Positions 8,174 through 16,872 of a stretch of 64,000 bases of DNA are shown piece by piece (the first letter of the stretch is position 1; the number at the start of each line of letters is the position of its first letter). This DNA is from Lewinellaceae bacterium (GTDB lineage Bacteria; Bacteroidota; Bacteroidia; Chitinophagales; Saprospiraceae): NCBI GenBank assembly GCA_020636355.1, contig JACJYB010000008.1, forward strand, positions 212,001 to 276,000, in the 5' to 3' direction. The notes below the pieces were generated by a model. It did no database searches. It saw nothing but the letters and a program-made list of their open reading frames with translations, and was not told where the DNA came from. Position numbers and translations under genes: made by a program.

Positions 8174-9817
8174 TCAAAAGTCCATCCTTGCTCCCAGTTT
8201 CGAAGAGATGGTCTTGAAGCGGTCTTTTTCATTGATGACTGAAGGGGTCAGCATCGGTTGCTGGAAGGCGGTCTCAACGAAGAGGCGATGCCGGTCGGTG
8301 AGCAAATATTCCATACCAGCACCAACGTGGATATTAAAGTAGGCATCCTTTTTCTGCTTATCCAGCAAACTGGTCTGCATCTGTTGGATATCCCGGTTAA
8401 TGCTATTACGGGAATTACGCCCGGCGGCATCATTCGGATCAGGTACCCGGAAGGCGGTGATAGGTGGCGCCGAATAATAATAGGTGGCGTTGGCTACGAT
8501 ATTCAGGTCCACACCAAAACTGGCGTAGTACTGTACCCGGCCTTCATCTTTCAATTTATAGTTGACATTGAGGGGAAGCTTGATGACATCCCAATCGATC
8601 AGATAATAGTCAAAGTCCTCAATGCCAATGGTTGGCGTTCCCACTTTTACCTGGGTATTCGGGTCATTCTGTATGTTGTTGTATTGTACGCCGGTTTCCA
8701 ACTCCACTTTTCCATAATCAAAAACGATGCTTACCCCAGCACCGTGGCCTAGATTTGTCACCTCTTTCTCGTTAAAGTTGACTTTATCATTGAGTTTGAA
8801 TGCGGAAAGGAGGGCATGGTTGATGTCCATGGTCCCGAACATGCTGATTCTTTTGGGAACTCGCTGTTTGCGTTCATTTTCGTAGGCAGAAAGGTGTATG
8901 GCGTTTTCAGAGGATTGAGCAAAGTTGAATGCCGAGGGTTCGCGGAGTGCCGCAAAACTAGCCAAAGGATCACGGTGAACCGCATCGGCTACCTCGGACT
9001 CCAGAGCAGGTTGAATGACCGGCATGGCTTGATCCTCCGAAGGTAATTCCAGCGTTCTGTCCAGCAACTTACGCTGCCGGTTTAGATCATGTGATTCTGC
9101 TTCGGCCACCGAACTGAAATTATTGGTGGTCACCTGGAGCGGACCGTCTATCGAAGTCCGTTGGGTGCTGGATTGCCGGATCCCGGCTGTTGGTGTACTA
9201 TTCACCGGCGTCCTGTCTGTATTCTCCAACCCGGTGCCAACGGATTCTTGCACGGCATCCGCCACGATCGATTCCGGAGCTATGCTTGCATTATTGCGCA
9301 ATTCCTGCTTTTCAGTGCCTGTATTCACCGGAGAAGAAGCTACCGGTATTTCGAAGTCGCGTGTCTGGAAAAAGTCCTGATAAACTGGCCAATACCGGTA
9401 GAAGGTAAACAGGAACAATACCAGAGCTGCCACTTCCAAGGACTTGGTCAAATAAAGCCGGCGGATGTAGTAGCGATGCGCTATCAATTTTTCTTCCAGC
9501 CTGGACCAGGTTTCCGGGGCATACGGCACTTCGAAATTGCGAAGGGAAGACTGGATGTGCTGATCCAGTTCTTCGGCATAGTGATCATGTAGTGAAGCGT
9601 CCAGTTCATGGGAGAACTGATCCCAATGAGCCGGTTGATAAGGCGCCTCATAGTGTGTTAGCTTTTCCCGGATAAGTGAATCAAAAACATCTTCCGGATC
9701 GCTATCCACTTCACGGGCAACGCGCTCGGAGAAAAGACTCCAGTCTCCGGGTTTAGATGCTTTACCGAAATCCTGCAAAGCGTCTTTTATGATCTTGTCG
9801 AACGATTGGTCACTCAT
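8174..9817 (-). CDS. Putative transmembrane anti-sigma-like protein with C-terminal outer-membrane beta-barrel-type domain
   Basis: 547 residues. The N-terminal part has three repeats with Trp at residues 26, 65 and 104, exactly 39 apart (pattern P-x2-W-x2-F/L-x3-L, with PYQPAHW and PYAPETW in repeats two and three). One membrane segment follows (about 126-141). A Ser/Thr/Glu-rich stretch covers about 150-330. The C-terminal about 215 residues alternate polar and hydrophobic residues and end in Phe, as in Bacteroidota PorT/outer-membrane barrel proteins. The gene overlaps the ECF sigma gene by 4 nt (ATGA), the usual arrangement for a sigma factor and its regulator. I infer that the repeats bind the sigma factor. 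How one inner-membrane segment and a barrel-type domain are placed in the envelope is unclear. Confidence 0.75.
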   Translation of the reverse strand: MSDQSFDKIIKDALQDFGKASKPGDWSLFSERVAREVDSDPEDVFDSLIREKLTHYEAPYQPAHWDQFSHELDASLHDHYAEELDQHIQSSLRNFEVPYAPETWSRLEEKLIAHRYYIRRLYLTKSLEVAALVLFLFTFYRYWPVYQDFFQTRDFEIPVASSPVNTGTEKQELRNNASIAPESIVADAVQESVGTGLENTDRTPVNSTPTAGIRQSSTQRTSIDGPLQVTTNNFSSVAEAESHDLNRQRKLLDRTLELPSEDQAMPVIQPALESEVADAVHRDPLASFAALREPSAFNFAQSSENAIHLSAYENERKQRVPKRISMFGTMDINHALLSAFKLNDKVNFNEKEVTNLGHGAGVSIVFDYGKVELETGVQYNNIQNDPNTQVKVGTPTIGIEDFDYYLIDWDVIKLPLNVNYKLKDEGRVQYYASFGVDLNIVANATYYYSAPPITAFRVPDPNDAAGRNSRNSINRDIQQMQTSLLDKQKKDAYFNIHVGAGMEYLLTDRHRLFVETAFQQPMLTPSVINEKDRFKTISSKLGARMDF

Positions 9818-10374
9818 AAAGGTGGCTGCTTGTATTCACTCAACAATTCCTTCAATTTTATCCTTGCCTTGACCAGGTTGGATCGACTGGTACTTTCGGT
9901 AATGTTCAGGATATCCGCAATTTCCCTATGCGAGTATCCTTCTATCACATACAAATTAAATACCGAACGGTAGGCAGGGGTCAACATTTGTATACACGTG
10001 ATGATGTCCTCTGCCGCACACAAGCTCAGTGCATTAGGATCATAAGACTGAATTCCAAAGGCGTTATCCAGATCTTCTGTCCTTCTGCGCGTCTGCTTGC
10101 GGTAATAGTCGATCGAAGTGTTTACCATGATCCGGCGCATCCAGGCTTGTAAAGATGTCCCTGGCTTGTAATCGCCGATGCTGCGGAATATTTTAATGAA
10201 TGCGTCGTGCAGGATGTCCAATGCCTCATCTTCATTGTTGGCATAACGAAGGCAGACACCCATCATGGTGCCATAGTGATCTTCATACAATTTCTGCTGA
10301 GCCCATCGTTCTTTGGCCGCGCAGGCTTTGATGAAGTCTTCCTCTTCGTATTTCAGATCGATTGAAACATCCAT
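9814..10374 (-). CDS. RNA polymerase sigma factor, ECF subfamily (sigma-70)
   Basis: 186 residues. Region 2 is seen in YEDHYGTMMGVCLRYANNED and DILHDAFIKIFRSI, with the -10 recognition helix around LQAWMRRIMVNTSIDYYRK. Region 4 is LTPAYRSVFNLYVIEGYSH followed by REIADILNITESTSRSNLVKARIKLKELL. It overlaps the downstream transmembrane gene by 4 nt, so the two are made together. The target promoters cannot be told from this window. Confidence 0.93.
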   Translation of the reverse strand: MDVSIDLKYEEEDFIKACAAKERWAQQKLYEDHYGTMMGVCLRYANNEDEALDILHDAFIKIFRSIGDYKPGTSLQAWMRRIMVNTSIDYYRKQTRRRTEDLDNAFGIQSYDPNALSLCAAEDIITCIQMLTPAYRSVFNLYVIEGYSHREIADILNITESTSRSNLVKARIKLKELLSEYKQPPL

Positions 10375-10458
10375 CTCATTTCAAATATAGCCCGAATTAC
10401 AAAATAATCATGGCAGATACTTTCCGGTCAGGCGTGTATTATTAAACGCCCCGAATCG

Positions 10459-10566
10459 CTATTTAGCTGCTTCCACGGTCATCCGGAAATCGAGCAGGAT
10501 AGCATTCTTCCGGTTCCATTCCCACGATTCCCGGACGGTAAAGCGTCCTGTAGTCCTTTTTTCCAT
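10459..10566 (-). CDS. Possible small ORF or gene remnant after the HxlR gene
   Basis: A 35-codon minus-strand frame starts at an ATG (10566) and ends at 10459. It lies in the same frame as the HxlR gene: after that gene's TAA the frame stays open for nine codons before this ATG. The sequence (KRTTGRFTVRESWEWNRKN and onward) looks like the C-terminal end of a protein rather than random translation, but I do not recognise it. No convincing ribosome site is present. It could be a remnant of a deleted gene. Confidence 0.25.
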   Translation of the reverse strand: MEKRTTGRFTVRESWEWNRKNAILLDFRMTVEAAK

Positions 10567-10593
10567 CGGTTTGGAGCAAGGATCCTCTCGGTT

Positions 10594-10911
10594 TTAAAGG
10601 ATATTAAATCGGTTGCCCCACGACTTCATTTCTTCTAGAACAGGCTTGAGGGCCTGCCCCTTTTCAGTTAATGAATATTCTACGCGGGGAGGGACCTCTG
10701 CATATACCTCTCGCAATAAAATGCCATTTATTTCCAATTGCTTCAACTCTTTCACCAGCATACGGGTATTAATGCCCTCAATGTTCCGTTCCAGTTCTTT
10801 AAAGCGTCTGGTCCCTTTCATGAGTACGTAGATTATCGGTAAAGACCATTTGCCACCGATAATTGTCATTGTTCTGGTAATCGGGCACTGAGAAATTTTT
10901 TGTTTTTCCAT
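10594..10911 (-). CDS. HxlR-family winged-helix transcriptional regulator
   Basis: 105 residues from the ATG at 10911. A longer reading from a TTG at 10938 would run into a perfect palindrome that is better explained as an operator. The HxlR signature CPITRTMTIIGGKWSLPIIY is complete, including the N-terminal Cys that senses electrophiles or oxidants in HypR/YodB-type members. The helix-turn-helix and wing follow (RRFKELERNIEGINTRMLVK and PPRVEYSLTEKG). It is divergent from an Old Yellow Enzyme gene. By analogy it represses that gene until quinones or similar compounds modify the Cys; this is inference. Confidence 0.9.
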   Translation of the reverse strand: MEKQKISQCPITRTMTIIGGKWSLPIIYVLMKGTRRFKELERNIEGINTRMLVKELKQLEINGILLREVYAEVPPRVEYSLTEKGQALKPVLEEMKSWGNRFNIL

Positions 10912-10930
10912 GTTCGTCAAAAGGGGCTTG

Positions 10931-10989
10931 TAGTGCAATGCACTACTTTATGTAACTACTTTACATATTTGTAACTACTTGCAAAAGTA
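10931..10989. promoter_or_regulatory. Probable HxlR operator region between divergent genes
   Basis: Three inverted repeats lie in 59 bp: TAGTGCA-A-TGCACTA (10931-10945), TATGTAA-CTACT-TTACATA (10949-10967) and TACTT-GCAA-AAGTA (10976-10989). The heptamer ACTACTT occurs three times (from 10942, 10955 and 10974). HxlR-family dimers bind TACT/AGTA-type half sites, so this fits autoregulation and control of the OYE gene. Confidence 0.6.
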
Positions 10990-11032
10990 AAGTAATGAAA
11001 ATACATTCGCAACCCATAAGGAATACCGTTGT

Positions 11033-12133
11033 ATGATATTTTCACCGATCGAATTCAGAAATGGCAAAAAATCCGGCAATCGGTTAGCCGTTGCCCCTAT
11101 GACCACTCAGCAAAGTCAGGCAGACGGCACCATAAGCCAGGAAGAAACCGATTGGCTGACCCGGCTATCGAAAGATGGCTATGGCATAGTCATATCCTGT
11201 GCAGCTTCGATATCGGATACTGCGACCGCATTTTACAATCAGCTTAGCCTGGCACATCCCGAATACCTGCCAGGGCTCAAAAGACTGGCAGCTGACATGA
11301 AGCTGAATGGAAGCCTTAATATCATCCAGTTGTGCCATGCCGGTTCGCGGGCGCTTGAAGCGCTGACCGGAGAAAAGCCACACAGTGCCAGCAGCTATCA
11401 ATTGCCGATGATTCCAGACTTTGTGCCTCCGCTTGCCTTGTCCCGCCAACAGATCAAACAAATAGCAAATGATTTTGCCCAGGCTTGCATTCGCGTCGAA
11501 GAGGCTGGTTTTGACGGGGTTGAATTGCACGGAGCCAATGGTTATCTCTTTACCCAGTTTATCAGTACCATGACCAATTTGCGAAGCGACGAATACGGAG
11601 GTGACCTGGAAAATAGAGCGCGATTTGCCAGAGAAGTCGTGAGCGCTTGCCGGAGTGTTGTTTCTAATGATTTTATCATCGGATTCCGATTGAGTTTTGA
11701 AAGCGCAGGGCTGGAGACTGGATTAAATATTGATGAAAACATTCAAATCACCAACTGGCTGGCGGAAGACGGTATCGATTACATGCATACTTCTCAATTG
11801 GATTATGCTACCCGATCGGTGAAATACCCTGAGAAAATCACCATTTCCTACTTGCGGGACCGGATCGATAGCAGACTTCCTTTACTGGCTGCAGGGGGCA
11901 TTAACAGCAGACACGCAGCCCAAAATGCAATGGACTTGGGGGCAGATGTAGTCGCCATAGGCCGTGCGGCAATCGGAAATAAAAATGTCCCCGCCTATTT
12001 CAAAAATCATCTTCCTTTACCGCATCACCCCCCTTTCACCGCAAGTCATCTGCGGAATACCGGTATCAGCGAAGCATTCATCAATTATATTCAAAATGCA
12101 CCACCACTCAGAAGTCTGAACATTGTAGCATAA
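11033..12133 (+). CDS. NADH:flavin oxidoreductase / Old Yellow Enzyme family
   Basis: 366 residues forming an FMN-binding TIM barrel. The N-terminal loop RLAVAPMTTQQSQ fits the bacterial OYE group. The substrate-binding HGAN pair is in GVELHGANGYLFTQF, followed by NLRSDEYGGDLENRARFAREV, which is nearly invariant in the family. The phosphate-binding end reads LLAAGGI and DVVAIGRAAIGN. Such enzymes reduce activated alkenes or quinones with NAD(P)H. The gene faces away from an HxlR regulator and is followed 15 bp later by a DinB-like gene, probably in the same transcript. Together they look like a small detoxification unit. Confidence 0.93.
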   Translation: MIFSPIEFRNGKKSGNRLAVAPMTTQQSQADGTISQEETDWLTRLSKDGYGIVISCAASISDTATAFYNQLSLAHPEYLPGLKRLAADMKLNGSLNIIQLCHAGSRALEALTGEKPHSASSYQLPMIPDFVPPLALSRQQIKQIANDFAQACIRVEEAGFDGVELHGANGYLFTQFISTMTNLRSDEYGGDLENRARFAREVVSACRSVVSNDFIIGFRLSFESAGLETGLNIDENIQITNWLAEDGIDYMHTSQLDYATRSVKYPEKITISYLRDRIDSRLPLLAAGGINSRHAAQNAMDLGADVVAIGRAAIGNKNVPAYFKNHLPLPHHPPFTASHLRNTGISEAFINYIQNAPPLRSLNIVA

Positions 12134-12148
12134 AAACCTGAATAGATC

Positions 12149-12646
12149 ATGAATATAGAAGCAATCGCCGCTGCCTATGAGCTGCAAACGAGCTGGTTCG
12201 TCCATGCATTGGAAAATATCTCCGAAGAAGAGAGCATTACTTCATTTGCAGAAAATTTTAATCCCATAAAATGGATTGCCGGTCACCTGACCGATGCCCG
12301 GATGACTGTGGTAAGTCTTCTTACAGATACACCTGTCCATTCAACGTATAAAAAACAATTCGGGAAAGGTTCATCCAATCTAATGGATGCCTCTTTTCCA
12401 ACATTGGAACAAATTAAAACCGATTGGAGAAGCATCTCGGAAGAGCTCAAAATTGGTTTAACTGATCTAACAAATGAAAAGCTTCAGGCCAAGCCACCCT
12501 TTCAGACATCCATCCCGGATGAAACATTTCTTGGACTGATCACTTACTTCGTCATTCACGAAAGTTTCCACATCGGACAGCTTTCCATATCGAGAAAACT
12601 GATCCAAAAACCCACTATGGCCATGGGCCGTTTAATAGCTGTTTAA
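12149..12646 (+). CDS. DinB-like four-helix metal-binding protein
   Basis: 165 residues. The DinB/YfiT fold is indicated by a His in IAGHLTDAR (about residue 48) and the pair HESFHIGQL near the C terminus (about 131-139), which together form the usual three-His metal site. This superfamily includes thiol-dependent transferases. No specific substrate can be read. It probably shares a transcript with the OYE gene and may help to detoxify electrophiles. Confidence 0.82.
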   Translation: MNIEAIAAAYELQTSWFVHALENISEEESITSFAENFNPIKWIAGHLTDARMTVVSLLTDTPVHSTYKKQFGKGSSNLMDASFPTLEQIKTDWRSISEELKIGLTDLTNEKLQAKPPFQTSIPDETFLGLITYFVIHESFHIGQLSISRKLIQKPTMAMGRLIAV

Positions 12647-12888
12647 ACGCAAGCCTGTTTTGAACACCCAGCCATCATGACCAAGAATTGACCTGCTGTC
12701 GATTACGAACCTAGCGGGTAAGGAAGCCAGAAATGTTGATCCGTGCAATCCTCTACCTATGAACATGCAGCCCTCGTCAAGCTGCCGGGCGCTTATAGCG
12801 CATTAATTGTACATTCGCGGCTGAAGTCAGGTGGTGAAATTTGCTGCCATTACTGTTATCAAACCATATTTGCATTTATTAACTTTAC
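12647..12888. other. Intergenic region without recognisable gene
   Basis: Between the DinB-like gene and parC. No terminator hairpin with a T tract is visible, and every frame is broken within about 25 codons. The GC-rich part (12660-12830) reads like old coding sequence but I cannot assign it. Confidence 0.5.
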
Positions 12889-12918
12889 GTTTTCAGTTAT
12901 TAATGCATGATATATTTG
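12885..12918 (+). promoter_or_regulatory. Candidate parC promoter
   Basis: TATATTTG at 12911-12918 matches the Bacteroidota -7 consensus TAnnTTTG; the -33 part is weak (TTTACGTTTTC region). The expected start of transcription is at or very near the parC ATG at 12927, so the mRNA would be nearly leaderless. Confidence 0.35.
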
Positions 12919-12926
12919 TGTAATAC

Positions 12927-15548
12927 ATGAGTCCTAAAGATCCAGAAGCTCAGATCACCTCACTAAAAGGCATGTACGAGGATTATTTCCTGGACTATGC
13001 TTCTTATGTGATCCTGGAGCGCGCAGTGCCGGCTATCGAAGATGGCCTGAAACCTGTACAGCGGCGTATTCTGCACAGCATGCGGGAAATGGATGATGGC
13101 CGTTTTCATAAAGTGGCGAATATCATCGGACACACCATGCAGTATCACCCGCACGGGGATGCCGCCATAGGCGATGCGCTGGTCAATCTGGGACAAAAAG
13201 AATTACTGATCGAGACCCAGGGCAACTGGGGTGACATTCGCACCGGTGACTCGGCGGCAGCACCCCGATACATTGAAGCACGGCTCACCAAGTTTGCCCT
13301 CGAAGTGCTCTTTAATCCCCAGACCACCGAGTGGCAGCTATCGTACGATGGCCGCCGCAAAGAACCCATCAACCTGCCGGTAAAGTTTCCGCTAATCCTG
13401 GCACAAGGCGTGGACGGCATTGCCGTTGGTTTGTCAACCAAGATTTTGCCTCACAACTTCATCGAATTGATCAAGGCATCCATCGATGTCTTAAAAGGAA
13501 AAAAAGTAACCCTCTATCCGGATTTCCAGACCGGAGGACAAATTGATGTCGAACAATACGGTGGTGGAAAGCGGGGTGGTAAAGTCCGGGTACGGTCAAA
13601 GATCGAGATCCAGGACAAAAAGAACCTGGTCGTAAAAGAATTACCCTACGGAGTAACAACCACCCAGTTAATCGACTCCATCCTGAAAGCCAATGACAAA
13701 GGCAAAATCAAGATCAAGAAAGTAATTGACAATACCGCCAAAGATGTAGAAGTGCTCATCGAGCTCGTTCCAGGCACCTCGCCGGACGTGACCATTGGCG
13801 CCTTGTACGCCTTTACCGATTGTGAGGTTAGCATTTCTCCTAATGCGTGTGTCATTATCGACAACAAGCCTCATTTTCTTACGGTCGAAGAGATGCTTCA
13901 CATCTCCACAGAAAATACCAAAGAGCTCCTGCGTCGTGAATTGGAGATCAAAAAGGGAGAGCTCGAAGAAAAATGGCATTTGGCCAGTCTGGAAAAAATC
14001 TTCATCGAAAACCGCATATACCGTGACATTGAGGAATGCGAATCGTTTGAAGAAGTGATCGAGACCATCGATGAAGCATTGAAAAAATACATCGTTACCC
14101 CTTCCATGAAAGCCACGCCAAACGATAAGCGGCTACGTCTGGTACGGGATGTAACACAAGAGGACATCATTCGGCTGACCGAGATCAAGATCAAACGCAT
14201 CTCCAAATACAACACCTTTAAAGCCGATGAGGTGATCCGCCAGATCGAAGAAGACCTCGAACAGACCTTGTTTCACCTCGCCCACCTTACGGAATATGCC
14301 ATCGATTACTTCAAGAGCTTGTTAGAAAAATACGGTGCCGGACGGGAAAGGCGAACTGAGATTACTTCCTTCGATTCGATCCAGGCCACCCAGGTCATCG
14401 CCAACAATGCCAAACTGTATGTCAATCACAAAGAAGGATTTATCGGTTATGGCATGAAGAACGATGAATTCGTCACCGACTGCTCGGATATCGACGACAT
14501 CATTGTAATCCGCAAAGACGGTAACTTCCAGGTAAGCCGGATTGCCGATAAAGTGTTTGTAGGCAAAGACATCCTGCACGTAGCCGTTTGGCAAAAAGGA
14601 GACGACCGTACGACCTATAATCTGGTGTATCTGGACGGAAAATCCGGTCGATCCATGGTCAAACGATTCCAGGTAACTGCCATCACCCGGGATAAACCCT
14701 ATGACCTGACCAAAGGTACCCCGGGCTCAAAAGTTCTTTACCTAACCGCCAATCCTAACGGTGAATCGGAGGTGATCAACGTTCAGCTTTCATCGGGATG
14801 TAAAGCCAAGATCAAGAACTTTGAATTTGATTTTGCCACGCTGGACATCAAAGGCAGAACGTCGCAGGGAAACATCCTGACCAAATATCCCGTGCGGAAG
14901 ATCACCCAAATGGAAGTCGGTAAATCCACCCTGGGAGCTCAGAAATTATGGATGGATGAAGTGAGTGGAAATCTCAATAAGGATGAACGGGGTCTATACC
15001 TGGGCGCTTTTGACACCGGAGACCAAATTCTGGTGATCACGCGCGATGGTTCGTACCAGCTTACCGACTTCGAACTGACCAATCGCTACGTACCTAAAGA
15101 CATCGTGCACATTGGCAAATTTGACCATGATGAAGTGATCAGCGCCGTCTATTACGATGGAGATAAGGATACCACCTTCGTCAAACGGTTCCAGATCGAA
15201 ACTTCCTCAGCAAACCAGAAATTTGGTTTTATTTCGGAACATCGGTCATCACAGCTCTATTTTGCTTCCACCGATCCGGAGCCAACCGTGATCTTTACGT
15301 ATAAGGAGAAGAATAAAAAGATGCAGGAAACCATCCTTCTCCATGAATTCATCGACGTCAAAGGCTGGAAAGCTCAGGGGAATAAATTGATCAGTGGCAA
15401 ACTGGTCGAAGTGAAACAGCTGGAAGGAGAGGACGAAGATGGTGAGGAAGGTGAGCCCGGAGGGGCATTAAAAACAGGAGATACCATCGAATTTGATGTG
15501 CCGCATCAGAAGTCGATCTTTGACCTGGATGACGAGCAGGACAATTAG
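12927..15548 (+). CDS. parC: DNA topoisomerase IV subunit A
   Basis: 873 residues. The N-terminal breakage-reunion domain is clear: LERAVPAIEDGLKPVQRRIL, the quinolone-region helix HPHGDAAIGDALV, and the catalytic Tyr in SAAAPRYIEARL. The C-terminal beta-pinwheel (about residues 500-840) has degenerate blades and ends in an acidic tail. Length and the GDAAI variant fit Bacteroidota ParC rather than GyrA. It acts with ParE, which is not in this window, to decatenate chromosomes after replication. The gene stands alone with its own terminator. Confidence 0.95.
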   Translation: MSPKDPEAQITSLKGMYEDYFLDYASYVILERAVPAIEDGLKPVQRRILHSMREMDDGRFHKVANIIGHTMQYHPHGDAAIGDALVNLGQKELLIETQGNWGDIRTGDSAAAPRYIEARLTKFALEVLFNPQTTEWQLSYDGRRKEPINLPVKFPLILAQGVDGIAVGLSTKILPHNFIELIKASIDVLKGKKVTLYPDFQTGGQIDVEQYGGGKRGGKVRVRSKIEIQDKKNLVVKELPYGVTTTQLIDSILKANDKGKIKIKKVIDNTAKDVEVLIELVPGTSPDVTIGALYAFTDCEVSISPNACVIIDNKPHFLTVEEMLHISTENTKELLRRELEIKKGELEEKWHLASLEKIFIENRIYRDIEECESFEEVIETIDEALKKYIVTPSMKATPNDKRLRLVRDVTQEDIIRLTEIKIKRISKYNTFKADEVIRQIEEDLEQTLFHLAHLTEYAIDYFKSLLEKYGAGRERRTEITSFDSIQATQVIANNAKLYVNHKEGFIGYGMKNDEFVTDCSDIDDIIVIRKDGNFQVSRIADKVFVGKDILHVAVWQKGDDRTTYNLVYLDGKSGRSMVKRFQVTAITRDKPYDLTKGTPGSKVLYLTANPNGESEVINVQLSSGCKAKIKNFEFDFATLDIKGRTSQGNILTKYPVRKITQMEVGKSTLGAQKLWMDEVSGNLNKDERGLYLGAFDTGDQILVITRDGSYQLTDFELTNRYVPKDIVHIGKFDHDEVISAVYYDGDKDTTFVKRFQIETSSANQKFGFISEHRSSQLYFASTDPEPTVIFTYKEKNKKMQETILLHEFIDVKGWKAQGNKLISGKLVEVKQLEGEDEDGEEGEPGGALKTGDTIEFDVPHQKSIFDLDDEQDN

Positions 15549-15587
15549 CGTTTTTCCCATCAAGATCAACGCTTAGAGCAATAAATC

Positions 15588-15627
15588 AAGAGGCTGCCGG
15601 AATGACCGACAGCCTCTTTTTATTTTT
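15588..15627 (+). terminator. parC terminator
   Basis: AGAGGCTG (15589-15596) pairs with CAGCCTCT (15610-15617), extended by CGG/CCG inside the loop, then TTTTTATTTTT. It starts about 40 bp after the parC stop. Confidence 0.88.
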
Positions 15628-15684
15628 CCGGGGTTTCAAAAAACTAAACCCACACCTAATTTATGCCTAAACTTAATCAGCCCG

Positions 15685-16836
15685 TTAAAATTCCGTCCAT
15701 ACCGCTCCGGCTTTACTGGACTCAACAACGCGATTGATGAACAGCATGCCCCGCACTCCGTCTGATGCCGTAGGGAAATCCTGGTAAACCGGATCAACTG
15801 CTTCTCCGGAGATCCGGGCTTGCAGACAGTACGCAAAGTTACGGTATATATTGGCAAAGGCTTCCAGATAACCTTCCGGGTGCCCTGCCGGTATCCTTGT
15901 GTGTGCCTGAGCGGAAGCGGACAGCGCGCCTACTCCGGTCCGCATCATCTCGATGGGTCGATCCGGCCATTTCAACCACAGCGTGTTGGGCTCTTGTTGC
16001 GCCCATTCCAAACCACCCTTCTCTCCGTAAACGCGGATACGCAGATTATTTTCCTCCCCCACGGAGATCTGACTGGCAAACAGGATGCCTTTGGCACCAT
16101 GCTCGAAATGGATTAGCACATTACCGTCGTCATCCAGCAACCGGCCGTCGACGAATGCCGTGAGGTCGGCACAAAGCTCCTTAATCTTCAGGCCGGTAAT
16201 AAATTCAGCCAGGTTTTCGGCGTGTGTGCCGATATCGCCCATGCATCCCGCTACGCCGCTTTTGGTAGGATCAGTACGCCAGGACGCTTGTTTTGAATCC
16301 GTATCTTCCACTTTGGTAGCCAGCCATCCCTGTGGATATTCAACAACCACCTTGCGGACCTTACCCAGTTTCCCATCGCGGATCATATCCCTGGCCTGCT
16401 TGACCATTGGGTACCCGGTATAGTTATGGGTCAATGCAAACAGCAATCCAGTCTCTTTCACCAACGCTTCCAATTCAAGCGCTTCTTCCATATTGAAAGC
16501 TAATGGCTTATCACAGACGACATGAAATCCATTTTCCAATGCCATCTTGGCGGGACCAAAGTGAACATGATTGGGCGTAACGATGGAAATGAAATCCATC
16601 CGGACATCCTCCGGGAGTTGTTTTTCCTTTTCTATCATTTCAGCGTACGATGCGTAAACCCGTTCTGGGGGAAGCATCAAATCCTCTCCGGATGCCTTGG
16701 ATTTGGCTGGGTCCCCACTGAAGGCACCACAAACCAATTCAATTTGCCCGTCCAGGGCTGCTGCCATGCGGTGGACAGCACCAATGAAAGCGCCACGGCC
16801 TCCACCTACCATCCCCATTCTTACTTTTCTTTTCAT
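15685..16836 (-). CDS. Gfo/Idh/MocA family NAD(P)-dependent oxidoreductase
   Basis: 383 residues, no signal peptide. The Rossmann start is VRMGMVGGGRGAFIG. The EKP-type motif appears as HVVCDKPLAFNMEEA (Lys of the catalytic site). GDIGTHAENLAEF is the second conserved active-site segment. Members oxidise or reduce sugar hydroxyls, often at C3. It lies 36 bp after the DUF1080 gene in the same direction, with an MFS transporter divergent from the pair. This is the usual neighbourhood of 3-keto-glycoside metabolism in Bacteroidota, so I infer a role there. Confidence 0.92.
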   Translation of the reverse strand: MKRKVRMGMVGGGRGAFIGAVHRMAAALDGQIELVCGAFSGDPAKSKASGEDLMLPPERVYASYAEMIEKEKQLPEDVRMDFISIVTPNHVHFGPAKMALENGFHVVCDKPLAFNMEEALELEALVKETGLLFALTHNYTGYPMVKQARDMIRDGKLGKVRKVVVEYPQGWLATKVEDTDSKQASWRTDPTKSGVAGCMGDIGTHAENLAEFITGLKIKELCADLTAFVDGRLLDDDGNVLIHFEHGAKGILFASQISVGEENNLRIRVYGEKGGLEWAQQEPNTLWLKWPDRPIEMMRTGVGALSASAQAHTRIPAGHPEGYLEAFANIYRNFAYCLQARISGEAVDPVYQDFPTASDGVRGMLFINRVVESSKAGAVWTEF

Positions 16837-16872
16837 CCTGCTTATGATTTTTAACCCAGATGATTGGGTTTA

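Noticed and set aside
8046..8342. A small ORF encoding a run of about ten leucines
   Set aside because: The leucines come from the 9-bp repeat tail read in one frame, and the rest is antisense to the barrel protein gene.
10912..10938. TTG start for the HxlR regulator nine codons upstream
   Set aside because: It falls within a perfect palindrome likely to be an operator, and the ATG at 10911 gives the usual family N terminus.
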